A DNA stretch of 64,000 nt, from positions 4,588,001 to 4,652,000 of the forward strand of contig NC_017075.1 in assembly GCF_000284255.1 (NCBI RefSeq). Reading direction: 5' to 3'. Below, in pieces: positions 49,022 through 59,817 of this stretch. A program made the position numbers and the translations under genes. The notes under the pieces were generated by a model. It ran no database searches and was not told the DNA's origin. It saw only the letters and a program-made list of their open reading frames with translations. Every line of letters begins with the position of its first letter. The stretch's first letter is position 1. The stretch is from Rubrivivax gelatinosus IL144. Its GTDB lineage: Bacteria > Pseudomonadota > Gammaproteobacteria > Burkholderiales > Burkholderiaceae_C.

Positions 49022-51172
49022 TCAGTAGTTCAGCTTGGCCAGCGCACTGCGCCGCGAGGCTTCCAGCGCCTGCTCCAGCGTGCGGATGCCCGCGGCCTGC
49101 AGCAGCGGCAGCATCTTCAGGAAGACCTCGGCGGTGACGATCGCGTCGCCCAGCGCCGTGTGGCGCCCCAGCACCGGCACGCCCAGGCGTTCGGCGATGG
49201 CCTCCAGCGAGTGGCGCTCCTGGTTCGGGTGCAGCACCTGCGACAGCAGCAGCGTGTCGAGCACCGGCATGTCGAAGCTGACGCCGGTGGCGCGTTCCTT
49301 CAGCTCCAGGAAACGCAGGTCGAAGGCCGCGTTGTGGGCGACCAGCACGGTCTCCTGCGCGAAGGCGTGGAAGGCCGGCAGCACCTCGCGGATCGTCGGC
49401 TGGCCGGCGACCATCGCCGGCGTGATGCCGTGGATGGCGATCGTGCGCTCGGGGATCGAGCGCTGCGGGTCGACGATCTGCTCGAAGCTCTCGTGGCGGC
49501 GCAGCTTGCCGGCGACGATGCGCGTCGCGCCGATCTGCAGGATCTCGTCGCCGGCCGAAGGCTCCAGCCCGGTGGTCTCGGTGTCGAACACCGTGTAGGC
49601 CAGCTCGGCCAGCGAGCGTTCGGCCAGCTCGACGGCCATCTCGCGGGTCTGGAACAGGTCGAAGTCGTAGAACTCGGGCCGGCTCTCGCGCCGCGCCAGC
49701 AGCTCGCCGGCCAGCGGCTCGGCGGCGTCGGCCAGCGGCAGCAGGAAGCGGAAGAAGGCCTCGGCGCGCACACGCTCGCGCTCGAACCAGAACGCGCCTC
49801 CGTGGCGCTGCACGACGTCGCGCACGGTCAGCGCGCTGGCTTCGCCGCCGACACGCATCGCCTCGGTCTCCCAGGCCACCGCGGTCTCGGTGCTGACGCC
49901 GGGGCCGATCCAGGCCAGGTCGAGCTGGGCACGCGTGCCGGCGCGCTGCAGCCGGATCTGCACCACCTTGACGCCGTACTCGTCGACGACACGCCCGGCG
50001 AGGAAGACCAGGGCCTGGATCAGCGAGAAGCTGTCGAGCTTGAGCCACAGCGCCGGGTCGACCTCGGTGCCGGCGGTGCGGCAGCGGTGCTCGGCCTCGA
50101 TGCGGCGCAGCGCCGCGGTGACGAAGTCGGCGCCCTGCATGTCCTCCAGCGGCCAGCGCGTGCGCATCGTCTCGGTCGTGTAGTGCGCCAACTCGCCGAT
50201 GCGGTGGCCCAGCGCACGCACCTCGTCGCGGATCACGCCCTGCAGCCGCGCGGCCGTGGCGGCGTCGAGCGCCGGGTCCTCGATCAGCTCGACGGCGGCC
50301 TGCAGGTTGGCCAGCGAGGCGCGCCCGGCTTCGGTGTGCTCGTGCAGCCGGCGGTCGCGTTCGGACTCCTCGGCGAAGTCGCGCGTGATGTTGTCGAGCA
50401 TCAGCACGAAGCCGGCGAGCGGGCCGCCGTCGTGCTCGCGCACCGGCGCCAGCTGCACGCGCAGCAGCTGGCCGCTGCGCGTGGCGGTGACGAACTGCGC
50501 CGACGGATGCGCGACGCCGCGCTGCAGGCGCTGCTGCACCATCTCCAGCGCATGGGCGACGAGCGCGCGGTCGAAGACGGCGTAGATCGAGCGCCCGATG
50601 CCCAGGTACTCGACGCCGCCGATCGCCGGCGCCGGCGACAGCGCGCGGAACTGCAGCCGCGCGCGGCCGTTGTAGAGCAGGATGCGGCCGTCGAGGTTGC
50701 AGACGACGACGCTCTGCGCCAGCTCGGCCATCAGCGCCGCCAGCCGGCTCTTCTCCTGCTCGGCCTGGCGGCTGGCCTCGCGCACCTTGGTGTCAAGCTC
50801 GGCGCGCCAGACGGCGCGCTCGCGCAGCAGCCGGTTGACGGTCTCGACCAGCGCCCTGCTGCCGGCGCTGCCGCGCGGCTCCAGCTCGCGCCCCGGCGCG
50901 CCGGCCAGCAGCACCTGCAGCAGCTCGGCGACGCGCCCCGGCGCCGCGCCCCAGCGGTGCCAGGCCCAGCGCAGCCAGACGCCGGCGGCCAGCGCCACCA
51001 CGACGAGCGCCAGCAGCAGCAGCGCCGCACGCGGCGCGAGCAGCGCCGAGAGCGCGGAGCGTTCGGCCGGCTCCAGCGTCGCCGCCAGCAGCAGGGCGAC
51101 CAGCGCCGCGGCCAGCGCCAGCAGCGCCGCCGGCGCCAGCGCGGCCAGCCACTCGTGGCGGTCGGGTTTCAT
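49022..51172 (-). CDS. PAS/kinase-like membrane protein fused to DnaQ-type 3'-5' exonuclease
   Basis: 716 aa. Two TM segments (about 10-33 and 44-70), a PAS-like region (about 125-250, SVVVCNLDGRILLYNGRARLQF) and a histidine-kinase-like ATPase part to about 510 without a clear SHE(I/L)RTP site. A DEDDh exonuclease domain lies near 520-690 (YTVFDTETTGLEP, VAHNAAFDLRFLE, HTALGDAIVTAE). The family is often beside actP and DUF294 genes. It overlaps the response-regulator stop by 4 nt (ATGA). Its target is unknown; a link between signal sensing and nucleic-acid turnover is inferred. Confidence 0.85.
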   Translation of the reverse strand: MKPDRHEWLAALAPAALLALAAALVALLLAATLEPAERSALSALLAPRAALLLLALVVVALAAGVWLRWAWHRWGAAPGRVAELLQVLLAGAPGRELEPRGSAGSRALVETVNRLLRERAVWRAELDTKVREASRQAEQEKSRLAALMAELAQSVVVCNLDGRILLYNGRARLQFRALSPAPAIGGVEYLGIGRSIYAVFDRALVAHALEMVQQRLQRGVAHPSAQFVTATRSGQLLRVQLAPVREHDGGPLAGFVLMLDNITRDFAEESERDRRLHEHTEAGRASLANLQAAVELIEDPALDAATAARLQGVIRDEVRALGHRIGELAHYTTETMRTRWPLEDMQGADFVTAALRRIEAEHRCRTAGTEVDPALWLKLDSFSLIQALVFLAGRVVDEYGVKVVQIRLQRAGTRAQLDLAWIGPGVSTETAVAWETEAMRVGGEASALTVRDVVQRHGGAFWFERERVRAEAFFRFLLPLADAAEPLAGELLARRESRPEFYDFDLFQTREMAVELAERSLAELAYTVFDTETTGLEPSAGDEILQIGATRIVAGKLRRHESFEQIVDPQRSIPERTIAIHGITPAMVAGQPTIREVLPAFHAFAQETVLVAHNAAFDLRFLELKERATGVSFDMPVLDTLLLSQVLHPNQERHSLEAIAERLGVPVLGRHTALGDAIVTAEVFLKMLPLLQAAGIRTLEQALEASRRSALAKLNY

Positions 51173-51531
51173 GACAGCAGTCGGCGCACCCGTTCGGCGA
51201 GGTCGCGGGTCGAAAACGGCTTGGCGACGTAGGCGTCGGCGCCCAGCCCCAGACCGTGGGCGACGTCGGTGTCGCGGCAGCGTGCGCTGAGCAGCACGCA
51301 CTTGGTGGCGGCCAGGGCCTCGTCGGCACGCAGCGCCTGCAGCACCTCGAAGCCGCTGCGCCCGGGCATCACGACGTCCATCAGCAGCAGGTCGGGATGC
51401 TCGCGGCGCGCGGTGTCCAGCGCCTCGTCGCCGTCGCGCGCGACGAGCACGCGCCAGCCTTCGCGCTTCATCAGGCACTCGAGCGGGATGACGCTGTTGG
51501 GCTCGGCGTCGGCCAGGAGCACGGTCTTCAT
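51169..51531 (-). CDS. Single-domain response regulator
   Basis: 120 aa CheY-like receiver without an output domain. The acidic pair is DAEPNS, the phosphoacceptor Asp is in LLLMDVVMPG and the conserved Lys is in VAKPF. GAGAGGAGACTGCG precedes the ATG. Coupled by ATGA to the exonuclease fusion, it likely takes phosphate from, or signals to, that protein or a distant kinase. Confidence 0.92.
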   Translation of the reverse strand: MKTVLLADAEPNSVIPLECLMKREGWRVLVARDGDEALDTARREHPDLLLMDVVMPGRSGFEVLQALRADEALAATKCVLLSARCRDTDVAHGLGLGADAYVAKPFSTRDLAERVRRLLS

Positions 51532-51674
51532 CGCAGTCTCCTCTCGTCGTCGCGGCCACGAAGGCCGGCGGGCGCGTCGTCGCGGCGCCCGGCGCGATGC
51601 TGCGCGATCCGCGCGCGCCGCGCCAGTGGCGGCGAACCCGCGTCGGCCGGGACGAGACGGGGCCGCGCCATCGT

Positions 51675-53090
51675 TCAGAGCTTGTCGAAGCGGAAGTGCT
51701 GGCGCAGGTAGGCGCGCAGGCGTTTGACGACGGCCAGCGAGTCGCGCAGCGGCTCGCGCTCCAGCAGGCCCAGCGCCGAAGGCAGGACCTCGTTGTCGGC
51801 TTCGCGGCCGGCGGCACGTGCCTGCAGCTGGTGCTGCAGGCGCAGCGTCATCAGCAGGTGCAGCGCGTCCTCCAGGTCGCGCGCCAGCGTGGTGTCCAGC
51901 GCGCCGGCGGCGACCAGCGCATGCAGCCGCGCGACGGTGCCGGTCTCGCGCAGATGGCGCTGCAGCGCGAGCGCACGCACGCCCTGCACGATGGGGAACA
52001 GGCCCAGCTTCTTCAGGTCCAGCGCCGCTTCCTCGCGCCGGCCGGGCAGCCAGCCCAGCCAGTGGTGCGGCTCCTGGAACTGGTCGGCCGCGGCGGCGAA
52101 ACGTGCGAGGTAGGCGTCGTGGTCGCCGAACAGGCGGTGCAGGTGCTCGCGCAGGCCGTCGAGCAGCGTGGCGTCGCCGGCCACCGCGACGGCGTCGCAG
52201 AAGATCGCCAGACGCATCGGGCCGTCGGCGTCGCGGCCCATCACCCACTCGCGCAGCTGCTCGCGCCACGCGGCGACCGGGCGCCGCCACAGCGGGTTGG
52301 TGACCATGATGCCGCCGGGGCACGGCGGGTAGCCGAAGTCGGCCAGCGCGGCGCTGAAGCGCTGCACCGCGGCCTCGGTGTCGGGGTGCTCGAAACCGTC
52401 GCGCAGGATCAGCGCGTTGTCCTGGTCGGTCTTCAGCACCTGCTCGCCGCGGCCTTCGCTGCCCATCACCAGCAGGCAGCTGTGGGCGACGAGCTCGGCC
52501 GGCGCGACCAGCGACCACAGCCGCTGGAACAGCCGCGCGTGCAGCTCGCCGACGAGGTGCGCGATGCGCTCGACGTGCACGCCGCTGGTGGCGAACAGGC
52601 CCACCATGCGGTCGATCTGCAGCGCCGCGGCCTTCAGCTCGTCGACCGAGCCGGCCTCGTCGATCTGCAGCGCCGCCAGGTGCGAGTGGTTGGCGACGAA
52701 GCTCACCAGATCGAGCTGGCCGAGCAGGCCGACGATGCGCTCGCCGTCGCGCACCAGCACGCGGTGCACGCGGTGGCGCACCATCAGCCACAGCGCCTCG
52801 AAGACCTCGGCGTCGGCCTGCACGGCGATGACCGGGAACCGCGCGACCTCGCGCACCGCCAGCGCCGCCGGCGGCTCGGGCCGCAGCAGCGCGTCGCGCA
52901 GGTCGGTGGTCGTGAAGATGCCCAGGCGTTCGCCGTCCTGCACCAGTGCGTGGGTCAGCCCGCGCTCGGAGAGCTGGCGGCACAGCGACACCAGGTCGGT
53001 GCCGCCGTCGACGACGAAGGCCTTGCGGACGTAGGCGTCGCGCACCCGCGCCGTGACCAGCGACAGCACTTCCTGCCGGGGGTCGGACAC
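51675..53090 (-). CDS. CBS-domain / DUF294 nucleotidyltransferase-like protein
   Basis: 471 aa. A CBS pair (about residues 18-130: VRKAFVVDGGTDLVSLCRQL, RFPVIAVQADAEVFEALWL) is followed by a nucleotidyltransferase-like DUF294 domain (MGSEGRGEQVLKTDQDNALI near 209-227). The family commonly sits by actP. It resembles the regulatory part of GlnD and may sense adenine nucleotides. The GTG start at 53090 was chosen just after actP's end (17-nt gap); earlier codons lie in actP. Confidence 0.88.
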   Translation of the reverse strand: MSDPRQEVLSLVTARVRDAYVRKAFVVDGGTDLVSLCRQLSERGLTHALVQDGERLGIFTTTDLRDALLRPEPPAALAVREVARFPVIAVQADAEVFEALWLMVRHRVHRVLVRDGERIVGLLGQLDLVSFVANHSHLAALQIDEAGSVDELKAAALQIDRMVGLFATSGVHVERIAHLVGELHARLFQRLWSLVAPAELVAHSCLLVMGSEGRGEQVLKTDQDNALILRDGFEHPDTEAAVQRFSAALADFGYPPCPGGIMVTNPLWRRPVAAWREQLREWVMGRDADGPMRLAIFCDAVAVAGDATLLDGLREHLHRLFGDHDAYLARFAAAADQFQEPHHWLGWLPGRREEAALDLKKLGLFPIVQGVRALALQRHLRETGTVARLHALVAAGALDTTLARDLEDALHLLMTLRLQHQLQARAAGREADNEVLPSALGLLEREPLRDSLAVVKRLRAYLRQHFRFDKL

Positions 53091-53107
53091 GGGTGCGCGC
53101 CCTGCGT

Positions 53108-54844
53108 TCAGTGGCCGCTGGCGGCGGAGGCGCCGATGCCGGTCTCCGACCGCACCTGCTGGGCCAGGAAGCCGGCGCGGTCGACCTTGGCGCGCGCGCT
53201 CTTGTCGAGCACCGAGAACAGCCAGATGCCGACGAAGCCGATGGTCATCGAGAACAGCGCCGGGCTGGTGTACGGGAACAGCGCCGAGCCCTTGGGGTTG
53301 CCCAGCGTCGCTTCCCACACCGACGGCGAGACGATGGTCAGGCCGACCGAGGAGATCAGGCCGAGGAAACCGCCGATCACCGCGCCCTTGGTCGTGCAGT
53401 CCTTCCACAGCACGCTCATGAAGAGCACCGGGAAGTTGGCCGACGCGGCGATCGCGAAGGCCAGCGAGACCATGAAGGCGATGTTCTGCTTCTCGAAGGC
53501 GATGCCCAGCACGACGGCGACGATGCCCAGGCAGATCGTCGTGATCTTCGAGACCTTCAGCTCGGCGGCGCTGTCGGCCTTGCCCTTCTTGATGACGGTG
53601 GCGTAGAGGTCGTGCGAGACCGCCGAGGCGCCCGACAGCGTCAGCCCGGCGACCACCGCGAGGATGGTCGCGAAGGCCACCGCCGAGATGAAGCCGAGGA
53701 AGACGTTGCCGCCGACCGCGTTGGCCAGGTGCACCGCGGCCATGTTGTTGCCGCCCAGCAGCCCGCCCTTGGCGTCGAGGAAGCCGGGGTTGGTCAGCAC
53801 GAAGGTGATGGCGCCGAAGCCGATGATGAAGGTCAGCAGGTAGAAGTAGCCGATCCAGCCGGTGGCCCACATCACCGACTTGCGCGCTTCCTTGGCGTTG
53901 GGCACGGTGAAGAAGCGCATCAGGATGTGCGGCAGGCCGGCGGTGCCGAACATCAGCGCCATGCCGAAGCTGATCGCCGAGATCGGGTCCTTCACGAAGG
54001 TGCCCGGGCCCATGATCGCCTGGCCCAGCGTCGCCGCCTCCTCCGGCGTCTTGCCGCCCTTGGTCGCGATGTCGGCCTTGATGCGCACCGCCTCGGCGAA
54101 CATCGCCTCGGGCGAGAAGCCGAAGTGCAGCATCACCATGAAGGCCATGAACGAGGCGCCGCCCAGCAGCAGGCAGGCCTTGATGATCTGCACCCAGGTG
54201 GTGGCGGTCATGCCGCCGAAGAGCACGTAGACCATCATCAGCGCGCCGACGATGACCACCGCGATCCAGTACTCCAGGCCGAACAGCAGCTTGATCAGCT
54301 GGCCGGCGCCGACCATCTGCGCGATCAGGTAGAACGCGACGACGACCAGCGTGCCCGAGGCCGCGAACACGCGCACCGGCGTCTGCTCGAAGCGGAACGC
54401 GGCGACGTCGGCGAAGGTGAACTTGCCCAGGTTGCGCAGGCGTTCGGCCATCAGGAAGGTGATGACCGGCCAGCCGACGAGAAAGCCGATCGAGTAGATC
54501 AGGCCGTCGAAGCCCGAGGCCATCACCGCGGCCGAGATGCCCAGGAACGACGCCGCCGACATGTAGTCGCCGGCGATCGCCAGGCCGTTCTGGAAGCCGG
54601 TGATGCCGCCGCCGGCGGTGTAGAAGTCGGACGCGCTGCGCGTGCGCGCCGCGGCCCACTTGGTGATGAACAGCGTGCCGACGACGAACAGGCCGAACAT
54701 GCCGATCGCCGTCCAGTTGGTCGCCTGCTTCTCGGCCTGGCCGAGGTCGGCACCGGCGGACCAGGCCGCGAACGAGACGCCGCCCAGCGCGGCCAGCGTC
54801 AGCAGGCGGCGCAGCGTGGTGGAGGTGGTGGTGGAGAGTTGCAT
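53108..54844 (-). CDS. actP: Cation/acetate symporter ActP
   Basis: 578 aa sodium:solute symporter family, about 13 TM plus an N-terminal hydrophobic segment. [33 protein letters not shown] is the ActP-type start of the core, with [24 protein letters not shown] later. It takes up acetate or other short monocarboxylates. The start at 54844 overlaps the yjcH stop (ATGA), a conserved pair. Confidence 0.95.
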   Translation of the reverse strand: MQLSTTTSTTLRRLLTLAALGGVSFAAWSAGADLGQAEKQATNWTAIGMFGLFVVGTLFITKWAAARTRSASDFYTAGGGITGFQNGLAIAGDYMSAASFLGISAAVMASGFDGLIYSIGFLVGWPVITFLMAERLRNLGKFTFADVAAFRFEQTPVRVFAASGTLVVVAFYLIAQMVGAGQLIKLLFGLEYWIAVVIVGALMMVYVLFGGMTATTWVQIIKACLLLGGASFMAFMVMLHFGFSPEAMFAEAVRIKADIATKGGKTPEEAATLGQAIMGPGTFVKDPISAISFGMALMFGTAGLPHILMRFFTVPNAKEARKSVMWATGWIGYFYLLTFIIGFGAITFVLTNPGFLDAKGGLLGGNNMAAVHLANAVGGNVFLGFISAVAFATILAVVAGLTLSGASAVSHDLYATVIKKGKADSAAELKVSKITTICLGIVAVVLGIAFEKQNIAFMVSLAFAIAASANFPVLFMSVLWKDCTTKGAVIGGFLGLISSVGLTIVSPSVWEATLGNPKGSALFPYTSPALFSMTIGFVGIWLFSVLDKSARAKVDRAGFLAQQVRSETGIGASAASGH

Positions 54845-55152
54845 CACTTCAGGACCGCCTTCGCGACCTCTTCGGCCAAGTCGTCGTAGGAGCTGTTCGC
54901 GCGGCGCACGTAGATCGCCGTGATGACGATCGTGAAGACGATGACGCCGAAGCCGATCGGGATGCCGATCGTCATGACGCCGTCGCCGATGCGCTGGGCC
55001 AGGAACTGCTTGTCGAAGGCGACGAGCGTGATGAAGCCGTAGTAGACGACCATCATCGCCGCCGTCAGCCACCAGCCGAAGCTCGAGCGCTTGGACTTCA
55101 GTTCCTGGTACTTCGGGTGGCTCGCGATACGCCGTGCGAGTTCTGCGTCCAT
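54844..55152 (-). CDS. yjcH: DUF485 inner-membrane protein (YjcH-like)
   Basis: 102 aa with two TM segments ([44 protein letters not shown]) and [14 protein letters not shown] before them, as in DUF485 proteins always found just before actP. The start at 55152 follows GGAGACAACACC. It heads the acetate-uptake operon. Confidence 0.93.
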   Translation of the reverse strand: MDAELARRIASHPKYQELKSKRSSFGWWLTAAMMVVYYGFITLVAFDKQFLAQRIGDGVMTIGIPIGFGVIVFTIVITAIYVRRANSSYDDLAEEVAKAVLK

Positions 55153-55234
55153 GGTGTTGTCTCCGGAATATGAGGACTTGGCACCCATGGTTCGGGCACG
55201 GACTGACCGAGTTCTGACGGTTTCCCAACAGCGC

Positions 55235-55261
55235 CTGACGGCGAACTGAACGCCGGCTTAC
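55235..55261. promoter_or_regulatory. 27-bp shared motif upstream of yjcH-actP
   Basis: CTGACG-N3-AACTGAACG-N3-GCTTAC, the partner of 48836-48862. The additional repeat CTGACCG-N2-TTCTGACG is at 55203-55219. The remaining bases to 55389 contain a GGGAGCG..CGCTCCC hairpin (55280-55310) and no gene. Confidence 0.75.
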
Positions 55262-55389
55262 ACGCGGGGCGTTTCTCCTGGGAGCGCGGGCCCGGGCGGG
55301 CCACGCTCCCGATTTGCCCTATCAGGGATAGTCCCGACGGTCGTTCGGACGACGGTCAACCGCCGGCTTCGGGATGCCCCGGAGTGCGT

Positions 55390-55959
55390 TCAGCGCGTGG
55401 GGGCGCGCAGTCGGTCGGCGAGCATCGGCAGCCCGTCCAGGCCCCAGAACTGCTCGCCGGCGAACTCGATCGTCGGCACGCCGAAGACGCCGCGTGCGGC
55501 GGCCTCCTCGGTGTTGGCGCGCAGCGCGGCCTTCACCGCGTCGCTGGCCGGGTCGGCGGCCGGCGCCAGCGTCGTGCTCAGCGCCGCCAGGCGCGCCGGG
55601 TCGTGCGGGTCGCCGCCCGCGGCCCAGACGTGGCGCAGCACGGCCTCGACGACACGCCGGTTGGGGCCGCAGGCGATGATCAGCCGCAGCAGCGCCAGCG
55701 AGCTGAACGGGTGCGGCTGCGGCAGCTCGAAGGGCAGCCCGTGCTGCGCCGCCAGCCAGCGGGTCTGGCGGTAGATCCAGTCGCGTTTGGGCGCCGCCTC
55801 GACCGGCGCCTTCTGGCCCCAGTGCTGCAGCAGCGCGCCCAGCAGCACCGGGCGGTACTCGATCTCGACGTCCAGGCCTTCCAGCGCGTCGGGCAGGCGC
55901 TCGAACGCCAGGTAGGCGTAGGGCGAGACGACGTCGAAGCGGAAGACCAGGTGCTTCAT
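55390..55959 (-). CDS. 2-hydroxychromene-2-carboxylate isomerase-like (DsbA-fold) protein
   Basis: 189 aa, thioredoxin-fold GST-kappa/HCCA-isomerase type. FRFDVVSPYAYLAFERLP (the SPYAYLA active-site region) and GVFGVPTIEFAGEQFWGLDGL at the end are typical. It needs glutathione in known members. The start at 55959 (MKHLVFRFD) overlaps the DUF1289 stop by 4 nt. The natural substrate is unknown; naphthalene degradation is not implied. Confidence 0.85.
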   Translation of the reverse strand: MKHLVFRFDVVSPYAYLAFERLPDALEGLDVEIEYRPVLLGALLQHWGQKAPVEAAPKRDWIYRQTRWLAAQHGLPFELPQPHPFSSLALLRLIIACGPNRRVVEAVLRHVWAAGGDPHDPARLAALSTTLAPAADPASDAVKAALRANTEEAAARGVFGVPTIEFAGEQFWGLDGLPMLADRLRAPTR

Positions 55960-56165
55960 CGCGGCGCTCCGGGGCGCTGCTGCCAGACGACGCGGCGTTC
56001 GGCCAGACGGTCGAGCACCGCGCGGCGCTCGTCGTCGGGCATCGTCGACCAGGCGGCGATCTCGTCGAGCGTGCGCAGACAGCCTTCGCACCAGCCGCTG
56101 GCCGCGTCCATGCGGCAGACGTCGATGCAGGGCGAGGGCACGCCCGAGCCGAAACGCGTGCTCAC
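55956..56165 (-). CDS. DUF1289 protein
   Basis: 69 aa. PSPCIDVCRMDAASGWCEGCLRTLDEI holds four cysteines, the DUF1289 pattern, and WSTMPDDERRAVLDRL follows. The GTG at 56165 is part of GTGAGC, the edge of the 71-bp repeat, and overlaps the mini-frame stop (GTGA). The family is small and suspected of Fe-S or zinc binding. Confidence 0.85.
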   Translation of the reverse strand: MSTRFGSGVPSPCIDVCRMDAASGWCEGCLRTLDEIAAWSTMPDDERRAVLDRLAERRVVWQQRPGAPR

Positions 56166-56308
56166 TGGGGCACCCTACGGCCTGCGGCCGGTCCCGCCAC
56201 GCGGGAATGAGTCCCGGACAAGTCCTGAGGGCTCACTGGGGCACCCTTCGGCCTGGCGGCCGGTCCCGCCACGCGGGAATGAGCCCCGGACAAGTCCTGA
56301 GCGCTCAT
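56166..56308 (-). repeat. Two tandem copies (B, C) of the 71/72-bp ATGAGC/GTGAGC repeat
   Basis: Copy B is 56237-56308 (72 bp) and copy C 56166-56236 (71 bp), read on the minus strand. Both begin (A/G)TGAGC(G/C)CTCAGGACTTG and resemble 19083-19153 with only a few changes. The pair fuses into one open frame, 56308 to 56162, 48 aa, starting in the ybaK-like stop (ATGA) and ending in the DUF1289 start (GTGA). The extra base in B keeps the two units in frame. Confidence 0.9.
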
Positions 56309-56805
56309 GGCTGCTGCACCACGTCGGCGACCGGCGCGCCGGTCAGCTGCTCCAGCTCGGCCGGCGACAGCCTGAAGACGCCGTGCGGATGCCCGGCGGC
56401 GGCCCAGATGACGTCGAAGCGGAACAGGTCGCGGTCGATCAGCGTGAAGGCCGGCGTCGTGTGCGCCAGCGGCGAGACGCCGCCGATCGAGAAGCCGGTG
56501 CGCGCCTTGACGAAGTCGGCGTCGGCGCGGCCCAGCGCGCCGGCGATGGCCGCGACGCGCTTCTCGCAGACGCGGCGGTCGCCCGAGGTGACGACCAGCA
56601 CCGCGCTGTCGTCGGCCTTGCGGCGGAAGATGACGCTCTTGGCGATCTGGCCGACCTCGACGCCCAGCGCCGCGGCGGCTTCGGCCGAGGTGCGAGCCGG
56701 CGTGACCAGCCACAGCGGCGCATGCGGGTGGCCACGTTCGGCCAGGGCGCGCGTGACGCGCTGGAAACCTTCGGGACGGTCGAGCAGGGGATCGATGGCG
56801 TTCAT
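56305..56805 (-). CDS. YbaK/EbsC-type aminoacyl-tRNA deacylase
   Basis: 166 aa, YbaK/ProX editing-domain fold. KSVIFRRKADDSAVLVVTSGDRRV carries the catalytic-type lysine, and GFSIGGVSPLAH the substrate-pocket glycine motif. It likely clears mischarged Cys/Ala-tRNA(Pro). It begins 3 nt after the HMG-CoA lyase gene ends; its TGA opens repeat copy B. Confidence 0.88.
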   Translation of the reverse strand: MNAIDPLLDRPEGFQRVTRALAERGHPHAPLWLVTPARTSAEAAAALGVEVGQIAKSVIFRRKADDSAVLVVTSGDRRVCEKRVAAIAGALGRADADFVKARTGFSIGGVSPLAHTTPAFTLIDRDLFRFDVIWAAAGHPHGVFRLSPAELEQLTGAPVADVVQQP

Positions 56806-56808
56806 GGT

Positions 56809-57726
56809 TCAGGAGGAAGCGGCGGCGGCACGGCGCGCCAGCAGCGCGCGCGCAGCGCGCGAGGCCGTGGGCCGGCCGACGACGCCCGAGATGTAGGCGC
56901 CGGCGTCGACCAGTCGGTCCAGGTCCAGCCCGGTGGCGATGCCCAGGCCGTGCAGCAGGTAGACCACGTCCTCGGTGGCGACGTTGCCGGTCGCGCCCTT
57001 GGCGTAGGGGCAGCCGCCGAGGCCGGCGATGCTGGTGTCGAAGACGTGCACGCCCAGATCCAGGCAGGCCAGGATGTTGGCCAGCGCCTGGCCGTAGGTG
57101 TCGTGGAAGTGGCCGCTGACCTCGGCCAGCGGGTAGTGCTTCAGCGCGCGCTCCAGCGCCCGCTGCGCCGCCAGCGGCGTGCCGACGCCGATCGTGTCGG
57201 CGATGCCGACGTGGTCGACGCCGATCGCCTTCATGCCGACGACGACGCGTTCGACCTCGTCGGGCCTGACCTCGCCCTGGTAGGGGCAGCCGAGCGCGCA
57301 GGACACCGCGCCGCGCACCTTGAGGCCGGCGGCGTGCGCGGCCTCGACGACCGGCGCGAAACGCTCCAGGCTCTCGGCGATCGAGCAGTTGATGTTGCGC
57401 CGGCTGAAGGCCTCGCTGGCGGCGCCGAAGACGACGACCTCGTCGGGGCGCGTGGCCAGCGCCGCTTCCAGGCCCTTGAGGTTGGGCGTCAGCACCGAGT
57501 AGCGCACGCCGGCGCGGCGTTCGATGCCGGCCATGACCTGCGCCGCGTCGGCCATCTGCGGCACCCATTTCGGGCTGACGAAGCTGGTGACCTCGATCTC
57601 GCGGCAGCCGGCGTCCTGCAGCCGGCGCACGAGCTCGATCTTCTCGGCGGCGCCGACCGGCGCGGCCTCGTTCTGCAGGCCGTCGCGCGGGCCGACCTCG
57701 ACCAGGGTGACACGGTCCGGTTTCAT
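56809..57726 (-). CDS. mvaB: Hydroxymethylglutaryl-CoA lyase
   Basis: 305 aa TIM-barrel lyase that splits HMG-CoA to acetoacetate and acetyl-CoA, the last step of leucine degradation. VEVGPRDGLQNE near the start is the HMGL/DRE-TIM metal site, ISGHFHDTYGQALAN gives the His-x-His, and GGCPYAKGATGNVATEDVVYLL the catalytic cysteine (GCPYA). It follows mccA by 58 nt in the same operon. Confidence 0.96.
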   Translation of the reverse strand: MKPDRVTLVEVGPRDGLQNEAAPVGAAEKIELVRRLQDAGCREIEVTSFVSPKWVPQMADAAQVMAGIERRAGVRYSVLTPNLKGLEAALATRPDEVVVFGAASEAFSRRNINCSIAESLERFAPVVEAAHAAGLKVRGAVSCALGCPYQGEVRPDEVERVVVGMKAIGVDHVGIADTIGVGTPLAAQRALERALKHYPLAEVSGHFHDTYGQALANILACLDLGVHVFDTSIAGLGGCPYAKGATGNVATEDVVYLLHGLGIATGLDLDRLVDAGAYISGVVGRPTASRAARALLARRAAAASS

Positions 57727-57784
57727 CGCCGGGCACTATAGCGAGCGAGGCATCACCTGGCCGGCCGCCGGGTCCGGACGGCGC

Positions 57785-59791
<2,007 letters not shown>

Positions 59792-59817
59792 CGGCTCTCT
59801 CTCGGCTGCGAGCGGGT

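Noticed and set aside
49022..54659. Very long minus frames that would merge the exonuclease fusion, receiver or DUF294 genes with upstream genes
   Set aside because: The upstream parts are shadow frames of real genes; good starts with ribosome sites or ATGA overlaps exist inside.
56162..56308. 48-aa frame as an ordinary protein gene
   Set aside because: It consists wholly of two copies of a repeat also found at 19083-19153; treated as repeat-borne mini-frame, though it may be translated.
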